From contig CALBWA010000009.1 in the NCBI GenBank assembly GCA_937969505.1, positions 148,945 through 212,944 on the forward strand: DNA of 64,000 nt. The letters are read 5' to 3'. The notes beneath the pieces were generated by a model that searched no databases, had not been told where the DNA came from, and was given only the letters and a program-made list of their open reading frames with translations. A program made the position numbers and the translations under genes. Origin of the DNA: an uncultured Erythrobacter sp. Its GTDB lineage: Bacteria; Pseudomonadota; Alphaproteobacteria; Sphingomonadales; Sphingomonadaceae. This document shows, piece by piece, positions 33,866-42,402 of this stretch. Position 1 is the stretch's first letter. Each line of letters starts with the position of its first letter.

Positions 33866-35022
33866 CCACCGTTTCAACTGGCGGGGCGGCGCGCGTCCTG
33901 CATTGCTTTTCGCGCTTCTCAGAAAAAGGTGGGAGCGACAATTCCGCATGGCGCGCAACCCGGCTTATGAACGCTTTTGGCAAAGCGCTGTCTCACACCA
34001 TTGTGTCGGCCGAGCCTGACCAGCTGGACGCGTCGCACCTTGTAAAGTCCGGCGTTTCGGCCAGCTATCCGCGCGATTTTCCCGCGCTCAAGGGTTGGTC
34101 AACGCCCGGACGGCTGGTCGCATTGGCCAAGGTAATGCGCGATTACGATCTGATCCTGACCTATGGTTGGGGAGCCATGTCAGCCGTGATGGCGCACACC
34201 ACTCTTGGTCAGGCGATGGGGCTGCCACCACTGATTCATCACGAAGGCGGTTTTGACTCAGCGGAAACGCGCAAGCTGAAAGCAAGCCGCAATTGGTATC
34301 GGCGCATTGCTTTGGGCCGAGCCGCGGGACTGGTTGTCCCATCCGAACGGCTTGAGGGGATTGCGCTTGCCACTTGGTATCAGCCGATCGGCCGTGTGAA
34401 GACTATTGCCGATGGGATAGAAACCCGTGCCTTTGCCCGGAAATGTCGGCCAGATGCCTTGCGCGGGACGATAAAGCGCGAGGATGAAAAATGGCTCGGT
34501 GCATACGCTAGCGATACCAATGGGGCGCAGTTGGGCGATCTGGTTCGAGCCATGACCAGGCTGCCCGATGCCTGGCAGCTGGTGATCCTGGGCGATGTGG
34601 CCAACAAGGACCAAGTCCGCGCGATAGCAGCCGAGATGGAGATCAGCCACCGCCTTCACATGCCCGGCACGCCGCGTGACCCTGCCAATGTGATGGGGCT
34701 GTTTGATATGTTCGCTCATGTCGCGCTGGACACACAATTTCCACTGGCTGCGGTCCAGGCGATGGCTGCCGGGGCGCCAATGGTGGGCTATGATGTGGGT
34801 GATCTTTCGGAAATTCTCACTCGGGAAAACGCAGCTTTTCTGGCAAAGCTGAATGATGCAGTCGCATTGGGCGATGCAATCGAGCAAATGCATGGCACTG
34901 TAGGCCATGGGCAGCCGATAGGGTCACGGAATCAGGAACATGCCAGAGCGGTCTTCGACGAAAAGCCGATGATCGAAAGCTATCGGCGGCTTTATGCCAG
35001 CGCTCTTGGCCGGGAATTATAA
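33862..35022 (+). CDS. Glycosyltransferase, GT4-like
   Basis: A 386-residue GT-B-fold protein starting at GTG 33862. The first lobe begins ARVLHCFSRFSEKGGSDNSAWRATRLMNA and the acceptor/hinge part has LIHHEGGFDSAETRKL and AAGLVVPSERLEGI. The C-terminal lobe has LVILGDVANKDQ and FPLAAVQAMAAGAPMVGYDVGDLSEIL, the E/Q-x7-E-like donor motif, here with Gln in place of the usual Glu. Likely a retaining sugar transferase for an envelope glycan or natural product (inference). Partner: the hydrolase upstream. Confidence 0.83.
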   Translation: MTTVSTGGAARVLHCFSRFSEKGGSDNSAWRATRLMNAFGKALSHTIVSAEPDQLDASHLVKSGVSASYPRDFPALKGWSTPGRLVALAKVMRDYDLILTYGWGAMSAVMAHTTLGQAMGLPPLIHHEGGFDSAETRKLKASRNWYRRIALGRAAGLVVPSERLEGIALATWYQPIGRVKTIADGIETRAFARKCRPDALRGTIKREDEKWLGAYASDTNGAQLGDLVRAMTRLPDAWQLVILGDVANKDQVRAIAAEMEISHRLHMPGTPRDPANVMGLFDMFAHVALDTQFPLAAVQAMAAGAPMVGYDVGDLSEILTRENAAFLAKLNDAVALGDAIEQMHGTVGHGQPIGSRNQEHARAVFDEKPMIESYRRLYASALGREL

Positions 35023-35154
35023 GGACAAAGTCGGCAAGCTCGCTTAAGCGGGCATTCAAGTGATGGTGGACAGGATGGCTGCGGCATTGCGGATCACGCC
35101 CCGCCACCCTAAAAGCGGCCCCGAAACGATACATTTGCAAGAAAGAGCCCGACC

Positions 35155-35943
35155 TTGGCGCTGATACCTGGAAGCGGAAAACCCCCGGAAGATAAAGAGG
35201 CCGAACGCAAGGCTGCGCAGGACGCTGTCTTCATGCGAGAGATCGATGACGCCGTGCGTCAGGATCAATTTTCCGACTTTGCCAAGACTTATGGCAAGCC
35301 GCTGCTCGCAATTCTGGTCGCGGGACTGGTCGGCTTTGGCGGCTATCTCTTCTGGCAAACGCAAAGCGAGAAATCACTGGAGGAGCGGTCTGAAAAGCTG
35401 GTCGCAGCTCTTGATCAGGCCCAGGCGGGCAATTTCGACAGTGCAGAAACTGCCGCTGCAGCTCTGGTAGAAGAGGGCGATGGTGGAGCAGCCATTTCTG
35501 CGCAGATGTTGCGGGCCAGTGTCGCCATGGATCAAGGCAAACCGCAAGAAGCTGCTGAGTTGTTCGCCTCGGTTGCGGCCAATGAAGATGCGCCGGAAGT
35601 TTTGCGTAATATCGCAATGATCCGCGCGATGACTGCCAATTTCGATGATCGCGATCCGCAGGAGGTGGTTGACGCCATGCTACCACTGGCCGTTCCAGGC
35701 GAACCGTTTTTCGGAAGCGCTGGTGAACTGGTTGCAATGGCTTATCTCGAACAGGATAAAACGGACGAGGCGGGCGCAATGTTCGGCGAGATTGCCCGGT
35801 CCGATGATGTGCCTGAAACCCTGCGTGCACGCTCGCGCCAGATGGCCGGACTGCTGGGTGTTGATGCGATCGAAGATGTGGAAGAATTGCTTGAAGAACA
35901 AAGTGTTGATGCTGCTGGTGATGCCCAGCTGGTGTCGCCATAG
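35155..35943 (+). CDS. TPR membrane protein, YfgM-like
   Basis: A 262-residue protein read from TTG 35155. Residues 1-46 are cytoplasmic, 47-67 form one membrane helix (PLLAILVAGLVGFGGYLFW), and the rest is a periplasmic domain of TPR-like helix pairs (EKLVAALDQAQAGNFDSAE, AVAMDQGKPQEAAELF-like). This is the shape of YfgM, a Sec translocon-associated chaperone partner, commonly encoded next to bamB. bamB starts 22 bp downstream. Confidence 0.85.
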   Translation: MALIPGSGKPPEDKEAERKAAQDAVFMREIDDAVRQDQFSDFAKTYGKPLLAILVAGLVGFGGYLFWQTQSEKSLEERSEKLVAALDQAQAGNFDSAETAAAALVEEGDGGAAISAQMLRASVAMDQGKPQEAAELFASVAANEDAPEVLRNIAMIRAMTANFDDRDPQEVVDAMLPLAVPGEPFFGSAGELVAMAYLEQDKTDEAGAMFGEIARSDDVPETLRARSRQMAGLLGVDAIEDVEELLEEQSVDAAGDAQLVSP

Positions 35944-35965
35944 GTTCGTACAGGAAGCTCCTTAA

Positions 35966-37306
35966 ATGATGACCAAAACGAAACTCTCTTTCCTTGCAGT
36001 CGCTGCAGCGGCAACCACACTTACCGGTTGCAGTGGCGGTTTGTTTGGTGGTGGAGACACCCGCACGACGCCAACCATAGGTGAACGGGTTCCTGTGCTC
36101 TCGCGCATTGAAACCGGGGCGAAGGTTGATCCGGCTCTGGCCGGCGTTTCCGTGGTGCTCCCTCCGGCGCAGGCCAACACGGAGTGGGCCCAGGTTGGCG
36201 GAACAGCGAGCAAATCATATGGCCATCTTGCTCTGGCGGAGGCGCCCACTCGAGTCTGGACGGCCCAGATCGAAGGGTCAGGCAACCGCCGCAGGCTGGC
36301 AGCTGCGCCTGTTGTTGGTGACGGCAAATTGTTTGCCGTTGATAGCAGCGGTGTAGTCCACGCATTTGATGCGCAAACAGGCTCACGACTGTGGCAGCAG
36401 AACCCGGGGCTGGAAGACAATATGCGCGACGCAGCCTTTGGCGGCGGGGTCAGCTATGACAGCGGAAAAGTTTACGTCACTAACGGAACAGGCGAAGTCT
36501 ATGCGCTGGATGCGCAGACAGGTGCACCGGATTGGAAAGTGAAACCATCTGGCCCGCTGCGTGGGTCGCCAACTGTTGCCTTTGGCCAGGTCTTTGTGAT
36601 GACGCAAGACAACCAGGTGTTCTCGCTGGATAGCCGCGACGGCTCGCTCATCTGGCAGGAATCGGGTTCGACCACACAGGCAGGCGTTTTTGGCGTTGCT
36701 GCTCCTGCTGCGGGCCAAGGTTCTGTGATTACTGGTTATTCATCGGGCGAATTGAGCGCTTATCGGTACGAAAATGGTCGCGTGCTGTGGGCTGACGCAT
36801 TGGCACGCACTTCGATTTCAACCTCGGTCGGGTCGCTAACAGATATTGATGCCGATCCGATCATTGATTCTGGTCGGGTTTACGCTCTGGGCCAGGGTGG
36901 CCGCATGGCAGCTTACGAGCTGGTCACGGGCCAGCGCATCTGGGAACTGAGCCTGGCGGGTATTTCGACCCCGGCAATTGCCGGTGAATGGATTTTCACG
37001 CTGACCGATGATGCGCGTTTGCTCGCGATTGCACGCTCGACCGGCAAGGTGCGCTGGATCACTCAGCTGCAAGGGTTCCGGAAGGAAGAGAAGCGCGAAG
37101 ATCCTATTTTCTGGACCGGGCCTGTTTTGGCTGGGAACCAGCTGTGGGTCGCAAGTTCGCGCGGGTTGGTTTACAACATCAGCGTGGGCGAAGGATCGGC
37201 CAATCAGTATGTTGACCTAGATCAGCCTGTCAGCCTGCCTCCGATTGTCGCCAACAATACGCTTTATATTCTCGACGATAGCGGCCGTATCCACGCCTAT
37301 CGCTGA
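35966..37306 (+). CDS. bamB: Outer membrane assembly lipoprotein BamB
   Basis: BamB is the eight-bladed beta-propeller lipoprotein of the BAM complex, which folds outer membrane beta-barrels. The 446 residues begin with a lipoprotein signal ending in the lipobox LTGC, followed by PQQ-like propeller blades with repeated sets such as GKLFAVDSSGVVHAFDAQTG, VYALDAQTGAPDWK and VFSLDSRDGSLIW. An AGGA site precedes ATG 35966. It forms a pair with the TPR gene. Confidence 0.93.
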   Translation: MMTKTKLSFLAVAAAATTLTGCSGGLFGGGDTRTTPTIGERVPVLSRIETGAKVDPALAGVSVVLPPAQANTEWAQVGGTASKSYGHLALAEAPTRVWTAQIEGSGNRRRLAAAPVVGDGKLFAVDSSGVVHAFDAQTGSRLWQQNPGLEDNMRDAAFGGGVSYDSGKVYVTNGTGEVYALDAQTGAPDWKVKPSGPLRGSPTVAFGQVFVMTQDNQVFSLDSRDGSLIWQESGSTTQAGVFGVAAPAAGQGSVITGYSSGELSAYRYENGRVLWADALARTSISTSVGSLTDIDADPIIDSGRVYALGQGGRMAAYELVTGQRIWELSLAGISTPAIAGEWIFTLTDDARLLAIARSTGKVRWITQLQGFRKEEKREDPIFWTGPVLAGNQLWVASSRGLVYNISVGEGSANQYVDLDQPVSLPPIVANNTLYILDDSGRIHAYR

Positions 37307-37333
37307 GGCGCGTGCAGCAGGCGGGTTCGCCAA

Positions 37334-38704
37334 CTAGAAGCTGTATTTGTAGACCCGGCTGACATCTCCAGCCCACTCGCCATGGTACATGTCGAGCAGG
37401 CGCTGGGCTGGTACTTTGCCGGTCGAAACGATTTCGTCGAGTGTTTCGAGAAAGCCGGTTTCATTGTCGCCACTGGCGTTCAATTGTGCCCGTGCGGTCA
37501 GACCTTTGCGGGAAATGGCGAGCACTTCCTTGGCCAAATCCTGCAATGTGCCACCCCCTGGAATGGGTGTGTGGAGCGCAGTCTTGGGCACGCCGTTGCG
37601 CAGCGCCTCGCGCTCTTCCATGGTCCAGTGCTTGACCACATCCCATGCTGCATCAAGAGCGGTATCGTCGTATAGCAGACCGACCCAGAATGCGGGCAGG
37701 GCGCAAATCCGGCTCCACGGGCCGCCGTCGGCACCACGCATTTCCAGAAAGCTTTTCAATCGCACTTCGGGGAATGCAGTGGACAAATGATCCCACCAAT
37801 CGGATTGAGTCGGCTTTTCGCCAGGCAGGGCTGGCAATTCTCCGCGTAGAAAATCGCGGAAGCTCATGCCCGCCGCGTCAATATATTTCCCGTCGCGGAA
37901 AACGAAATACATCGGCACATCGAGCATGTAATCTGCCCATCGCTCATATCCGAACCCGTCTTCGAAAACGAACGGTAGCATGCCGGTGCGGTGCGGATCT
38001 GTGTCAGACCAGATGTGGCTGCGATAAGAGAGGTAACCATTCGGCTTGCCTTCGGTGAAGGGCGAATTGGCAAACAGGGCAGTTGCCAGCGGTTGCAAGG
38101 CCAAGCCGGTGCGGAACTTCTTGGCCATGTCCGCTTCTGATGAATAGTCGAGATTGACCTGGATAGTGCAGGTCCGCAGCATCATATCGAGGCCCAGATT
38201 GCCGACTTTGGGCATGTGCCGCATCATGATGTCATACCGGCCTTTGGGCATGACCGGCAGCTCTTCACGGGTCTTGTCAGGCCACATACCAAGCCCAAGA
38301 AAGCCAACGCCGCAATCCTCGCCAATGTCCTTCACCTGGGTCAGATGTCGGCCGGTTTCAGCGCAGGTCTGGTGCAGATTGACGAGCGGCGCGCCCGACA
38401 ATTCCAGCTGCCCTGCCGGTTCCAGGCTAACGGTCCCATCATCCCCGGCCATCGCGATGACCTTGCCGTTTTCCACAACCGGTCTCCAACCAAACTCCTG
38501 CATTTTCATCAGAATGTCATGGATACCGCACGGTTCGGCGTAAGATGGTGCCCGATAATCGGACCGCTTGAAGACCAGCTTTTCGTGCTCGGTCCCGATG
38601 CGCCAATCGCGCTTGGGTTTCTCGCCAGCCGCCATCGGCGCAATCAACTGCTCGCGTGATTCGATGATCGGATCGTCAGCGGTGGAAACGTCTCGCGTGC
38701 TCAT
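37334..38704 (-). CDS. gshA: Glutamate-cysteine ligase
   Basis: GshA forms gamma-glutamylcysteine, the first step of glutathione synthesis. The 456-residue protein belongs to the GCS2 plant/alphaproteobacterial type: RDWRIGTEHEKLVF and PAGQLELSGAP are the glutamate/ATP-binding blocks, and MLRTCTIQVNLDYSSEADM is also characteristic. ATG 38704 follows the conserved N-terminal pattern; a TTG six codons earlier is the only longer option. It lies 39 bp downstream of rsmE. Confidence 0.95.
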   Translation of the reverse strand: MSTRDVSTADDPIIESREQLIAPMAAGEKPKRDWRIGTEHEKLVFKRSDYRAPSYAEPCGIHDILMKMQEFGWRPVVENGKVIAMAGDDGTVSLEPAGQLELSGAPLVNLHQTCAETGRHLTQVKDIGEDCGVGFLGLGMWPDKTREELPVMPKGRYDIMMRHMPKVGNLGLDMMLRTCTIQVNLDYSSEADMAKKFRTGLALQPLATALFANSPFTEGKPNGYLSYRSHIWSDTDPHRTGMLPFVFEDGFGYERWADYMLDVPMYFVFRDGKYIDAAGMSFRDFLRGELPALPGEKPTQSDWWDHLSTAFPEVRLKSFLEMRGADGGPWSRICALPAFWVGLLYDDTALDAAWDVVKHWTMEEREALRNGVPKTALHTPIPGGGTLQDLAKEVLAISRKGLTARAQLNASGDNETGFLETLDEIVSTGKVPAQRLLDMYHGEWAGDVSRVYKYSF

Positions 38705-38743
38705 GCCGGTTGCCCTAGGCAAGGGATGGCGCGGTGAAAAGAG

Positions 38744-39493
38744 CTAATTCGCCCAGTCGCCCTGCGCGCCCATCCACAGCGCGGTTGCTGCCAAAGCAGC
38801 GGTCTCACCCCGCAAAATACGCGGACCCAATGTGATCGGGCGGACCATGGGATGGCTGCGCAACATCTCACGCTCGGCATTGTCGAAACCGCCTTCCGGG
38901 CCAATCAGCAATGCCGCAGGGCCGGAATGTGCGGAAAATGCATCAGCCGCAGGTGTGCCACCTATCTCGTCAGCAAAGAATATCGCCCGTTCGGCGGGCC
39001 AGTCGCGTAGAATTTGCTCCAGTTTCACCGGTTGCGCCAGATCGGGCAAGGCGGTGCGCGCGCATTGCTCGGCCGCCTCGGTCACGATGGTTTGTGCGCG
39101 ATCGGGGTTGAGACTTGTCGCAACACAGCGCCGCATCAGCACTGGATGAATGGCGCGCACACCCAGTTCGGTTGCCTTCTCCAGAACCCAGTCGAAGCGA
39201 TCCTTCTTCAGCAAAGCAGGACACAACCAGAAATCGGGGACTTGTTCGCGCGGCCGCAAGCGCTGATCCACCCTGACCGCCACCCGGCGCTTGTCAACCT
39301 GTGTGACCGATGCTGCCCATTCTCCCGTCACATTGTCGCATAGGATGATCGCATCACCTTCCGCCACGCGCATGACCTTGCCCAGATAGTGCGCATGGTT
39401 TCCCTCAAGTGCGAATATTTGTCCTTCGCCAAGTTCGTCATCGACAAACAGACGGGGCGCAGATCGCGGGGGCCAGGCAGGGGTGGCGGGCAT
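38744..39493 (-). CDS. rsmE: 16S rRNA m3U1498 methyltransferase
   Basis: RsmE methylates N3 of U1498 in 16S rRNA. The 249-residue SPOUT-fold enzyme has an N-terminal PUA-like domain and the C-terminal knot motifs KKDRFDWVLEKATELGV, LLIGPEGGFDNAEREML and ITLGPRILRGETAALAA. The gene is divergent from the membrane-protein gene at 39541 with 47 bp between, and is probably co-transcribed with gshA. Confidence 0.96.
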   Translation of the reverse strand: MPATPAWPPRSAPRLFVDDELGEGQIFALEGNHAHYLGKVMRVAEGDAIILCDNVTGEWAASVTQVDKRRVAVRVDQRLRPREQVPDFWLCPALLKKDRFDWVLEKATELGVRAIHPVLMRRCVATSLNPDRAQTIVTEAAEQCARTALPDLAQPVKLEQILRDWPAERAIFFADEIGGTPAADAFSAHSGPAALLIGPEGGFDNAEREMLRSHPMVRPITLGPRILRGETAALAATALWMGAQGDWAN

Positions 39494-39540
39494 GCAACAG
39501 CGTTAGACGAGTGCGCATCGGCCCGCTAGAGGGTCAGTGT

Positions 39541-39912
39541 ATGACGGCGCGCACGACACAATATCTGATTGGACTGGTCTTTCTCGTGCTGGGCGGGTGG
39601 AGCCTGTTGTTTCCGCAATCGGTCATCAATCTCGCGATCCGGCCCGATTATCGCAGCGAGGATTTTCTTGCGACATTTGCGATGGCGTGTTTCGGGGCTC
39701 AGGCGTGCCTGTTTGCGCTGGTGGCTTTCACGGCCAGGTTCACCCGGCTGACTTTTGGCCTCTATGGCCTCGTTCTGCTGCCGTTTTTCGCATTCAACTA
39801 TTACTACTATTTCGTGGTGCTGGTACTGACAGAAGTCGGATTGCTGGATTTTGTCGGCAATTCGATCATGATTGCATTGTGCTGGCATGGATGGCGCGTG
39901 GCCGAAGAATGA
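39541..39912 (+). CDS. Four-helix inner-membrane protein
   Basis: A 123-residue hydrophobic protein with four predicted helices (about residues 8-25, 42-62, 66-90 and 95-115). The third ends in FFAFNYYYYFVVLVLTEVG, rich in Phe and Tyr. No named family recognised. It is coupled to ubiA by an ATGA overlap, so a role beside ubiquinone synthesis is possible but only by context. Confidence 0.8.
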   Translation: MTARTTQYLIGLVFLVLGGWSLLFPQSVINLAIRPDYRSEDFLATFAMACFGAQACLFALVAFTARFTRLTFGLYGLVLLPFFAFNYYYYFVVLVLTEVGLLDFVGNSIMIALCWHGWRVAEE

Positions 39913-40811
39913 CCGAAACCATCGTCCCCGATACCGAGCATGGCAGCCTTGTCTCGCGATTGCCGCAATTGCCACGCGATCTGGCACAGCTGGCCCGGTT
40001 TGATCGACCGATCGGCTGGTGGCTCTTGTTCTGGCCCTGCGCCTGGGGCGTGTGGCTGGCTGGGCTCGGGCCGCAGTGGGCGCTGATCGGGTGGCTGTTG
40101 TTGGGAAGCATTGCCATGCGAGGAGCAGGCTGCGTTTACAATGACATAGTCGACGCCGATCTGGACCGTCAGGTGGAGCGAACCGCTGCCCGCCCGGTGG
40201 CCAGTGGCCGCATCTCGCGAAAACTGGCTTGGGTCTGGCTGCTGGCACTGTGCCTGGTTGGCCTTCTGGTGCTGGTCCAATTGCGGCTTGAGGCTCAGCT
40301 GATGGCGCTCGGAAGTCTCGCGCTGGTTGCGGCTTACCCCTTCATGAAGCGGATCACCTGGTGGCCGCAGGCATGGCTTGGCATGGTTTTCACTTGGGGC
40401 CTGCTGGTCGGTTGGCTGGCATTGAGAGGTGACAATCTGGCGATGCTGGCCTGCCTTTACGCCGGCTGCGTGATGTGGGTGATCGGGTACGATACGATCT
40501 ATGCGTTGCAGGACCGGGAGGATGACGCGATGGTCGGCATCCGGTCCTCTGCCTTGCGGTTGGGCGGCAGAGTGAAGGCTGGTGTCGGGCTGTTTTATAC
40601 CTTGGCGGTGGCCTTCTGGATGGCCGCCTTCTGGCTCTACCGACCAGACCCGATTGCCTTGCTGACACTGGCACCAGTGTCGCTGCATCTTTTATGGCAA
40701 GTGGCGACCCTCGATCCGCAGGATGGGGCCAACCCACTTGCCCGGTTCCGGTCCAACCGCTGGGCAGGCGGGTTGATGGCAGCGGCCTGCTTTGTTGTCG
40801 GCAATGCCTGA
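39909..40811 (+). CDS. ubiA: 4-hydroxybenzoate polyprenyltransferase
   Basis: UbiA attaches the polyprenyl tail to 4-hydroxybenzoate in ubiquinone synthesis at the inner membrane. The 300-residue protein has about eight helices. The two Asp-rich motifs are NDIVDADLDRQVERTAARP (first) and YDTIYALQDREDD (second), with the substrate segment LARFDRPIGWWLLFWPCAWG at the start. ATG 39909 overlaps the upstream stop. Converges on the VOC gene. Confidence 0.95.
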   Translation: MTETIVPDTEHGSLVSRLPQLPRDLAQLARFDRPIGWWLLFWPCAWGVWLAGLGPQWALIGWLLLGSIAMRGAGCVYNDIVDADLDRQVERTAARPVASGRISRKLAWVWLLALCLVGLLVLVQLRLEAQLMALGSLALVAAYPFMKRITWWPQAWLGMVFTWGLLVGWLALRGDNLAMLACLYAGCVMWVIGYDTIYALQDREDDAMVGIRSSALRLGGRVKAGVGLFYTLAVAFWMAAFWLYRPDPIALLTLAPVSLHLLWQVATLDPQDGANPLARFRSNRWAGGLMAAACFVVGNA

Positions 40812-40819
40812 GCGAAGCC

Positions 40820-41191
40820 TCAAGCGTAACTGACGACCTCGAATTCGATCCCGTCCCAGTCATAGAAATAGAACCTTTTGCCAGGTTCATAGTCATCATG
40901 GCCAAAGGGTTTGAGCCCTGCACTGCGGACGATATCCTCTGCTGCGGGCAAGTCATCGACCAGCAATCCAACATGGTTGAGCGGTTGGCCCTTGGTATAG
41001 TCCCCGTTGGCATCATCGCTGGTGTAAAGCGCCAGATAGCTGGTCTCGCTACCGACATGGATGGTCCAACCCCTGATCTGCGATGGGCCGCGCCAGCGTT
41101 CATGCCAGCCGCACAATTGGGTGAACAATTGCGCGCTGCGCTCGGGGTCGGTCACTGTCAAATTGGCGTGTTCGATCTGTCCTATGGGCAT
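40820..41191 (-). CDS. VOC-family protein (glyoxalase-like)
   Basis: A 123-residue single VOC module from ATG 41191, which has an AAGGA site 7 nt upstream; the ATG two codons earlier is too close to it. IGQIEHANLTVTDPERSAQLF, NHVGLLVDDLPAAEDI and FYFYDWDGIEFEVVSY give the paired beta-alpha-beta repeats with metal-site His and Glu. This fits a glyoxalase, a dioxygenase or a resistance protein; the substrate is unknown. It is divergent from soxR, 176 bp apart. Confidence 0.88.
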   Translation of the reverse strand: MPIGQIEHANLTVTDPERSAQLFTQLCGWHERWRGPSQIRGWTIHVGSETSYLALYTSDDANGDYTKGQPLNHVGLLVDDLPAAEDIVRSAGLKPFGHDDYEPGKRFYFYDWDGIEFEVVSYA

Positions 41192-41304
41192 TGTCATTTC
41201 CTTGGTTTTCAGTTCTTTAGGCGGACAATCGCAGGCTCCGTATCACCGCCATCGGAGAGCGGTCGGGAGCCATTGCGAATCGCCTCGCTTGATGGTTTTG
41301 CAAT

Positions 41305-41326
41305 CTTAACCTAAGTTGAGGTCAAG
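41305..41326. promoter_or_regulatory. MerR-type dyad upstream of soxR
   Basis: CTTAACCT at 41305-41312 and AGGTCAAG at 41319-41326 form a 22-bp imperfect dyad 41 bp before soxR. It resembles SoxR/MerR operators in its arms, but the central spacer is shorter than the classical SoxR box, so assignment to SoxR is tentative. Confidence 0.5.
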
Positions 41327-41367
41327 TATTGATTTGCGTTAGCCGAGACAGGCAGGCCAAAACCGAG

Positions 41368-41841
41368 ATGACCCAGTCCAATCCACAGACCGCCCCGAAA
41401 CTGCGTACAACCGATCTCATTGCGATTGGAGAAATGGCGCGCCGAACCGGATTATCCGTGTCAGCCATCAGATTTTACGAGGGCAAGGGGCTGGTGGAAC
41501 CAATCCGGACATCGGGCAATCAGCGGCGCTTTTTGCGATCGGATATCCGGCGGCTGAGTTTTATTCTCATAGCCCAGCAATTGGGTCTGGGGCTCACAGA
41601 AATCGAACAGCAGTTGTCCCGCCTGCCCCATGGTCGAACACCCACTGCGCGCGATTGGCAGGCGATCAGCCGGTCCATTCGTGAACAGCTGGATGCGCGG
41701 ATTTCGCTGCTGGAACGAACGCGCGACAGGCTGGACGGCTGCATCGGGTGCGGTTGCCTCAGCTTAGCCAAATGCCAGCTCTACAATCGTGATGATCATC
41801 TCGCAGAAAAAGGCCCGGGACCAAGGCAGGTGCTGGGCTAG
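41368..41841 (+). CDS. soxR: Redox-sensitive activator SoxR
   Basis: A 157-residue MerR-family regulator with a [2Fe-2S] cluster that switches on target genes when oxidised by redox-cycling agents. The DNA-binding part is IGEMARRTGLSVSAIRFYEG and the cluster ligands are Cys125, Cys128, Cys130 and Cys136 (C-x2-C-x-C-x5-C). ATG 41368 is chosen; a TTG 13 codons earlier would overlap the operator-like dyad. No soxS is visible, as expected outside enterics. Confidence 0.95.
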   Translation: MTQSNPQTAPKLRTTDLIAIGEMARRTGLSVSAIRFYEGKGLVEPIRTSGNQRRFLRSDIRRLSFILIAQQLGLGLTEIEQQLSRLPHGRTPTARDWQAISRSIREQLDARISLLERTRDRLDGCIGCGCLSLAKCQLYNRDDHLAEKGPGPRQVLG

Positions 41842-41859
41842 GGAAAGTCGAGCGTCGGC

Positions 41860-42402
41860 CTAAAGCTCTGGTCCCAATTCGGGATCAAGATCGCGCGGAC
41901 GAGCAAAGTGAACGAGCTTGCCGCAGCCGGTTTTCAATTTGTCCCAGCTTTCGATATCGCATTCAAACACCGCAAAGGCGGCGGTGGGAAACTTGGCTGA
42001 AGCTTCGTCAAAAAGGTCGTTTTCGTTCGAGGGTGACACCAGTTCGAGGAGCACGTCCTGCAGGCCTGGATTATGGCCGACCACCAGCACAGCGTCGGTA
42101 TTATCGCCACCATCATTGCTGGCAGCATCAATAACCGCTTCCAGAATTGTGTCTGAACTGGCGAGATACAGGCGCGGATCATATTCTGCCGCGCAATCGG
42201 GCATGGCCGACGCCAGCGTTTGCGTTACCCGTTCTGCCGGACTGGCGACCACTGCATCCCACTTGATGCCATGATCACGGATATGTTCGCCAATCAGGCG
42301 AGCGCCCTTGCGGCCCCGATCATTCAATCCGCGGTCAAAGTCACGCTTGGCCAGATCATCCCAATCGGATTTTGCATGGCGCAATAGAGCGAGGATTTTC
42401 AC
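41860..42402 (-). CDS. Histidine phosphatase family protein (SixA-like)
   Basis: A 180-residue member of the phosphoglycerate-mutase-like superfamily. LALLRHAKSDWDD holds the RHA phospho-acceptor His, LNDRGRKGARLIGEHI and VASPAERVTQTL carry the conserved Arg, and VVGHNPGLQDVL holds the second His. SixA-type enzymes remove phosphate from histidine of signalling proteins; the substrate here is unknown. GTG start at 42402 overlaps the helicase stop (GTGA). Confidence 0.9.
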   Translation of the reverse strand: MKILALLRHAKSDWDDLAKRDFDRGLNDRGRKGARLIGEHIRDHGIKWDAVVASPAERVTQTLASAMPDCAAEYDPRLYLASSDTILEAVIDAASNDGGDNTDAVLVVGHNPGLQDVLLELVSPSNENDLFDEASAKFPTAAFAVFECDIESWDKLKTGCGKLVHFARPRDLDPELGPEL

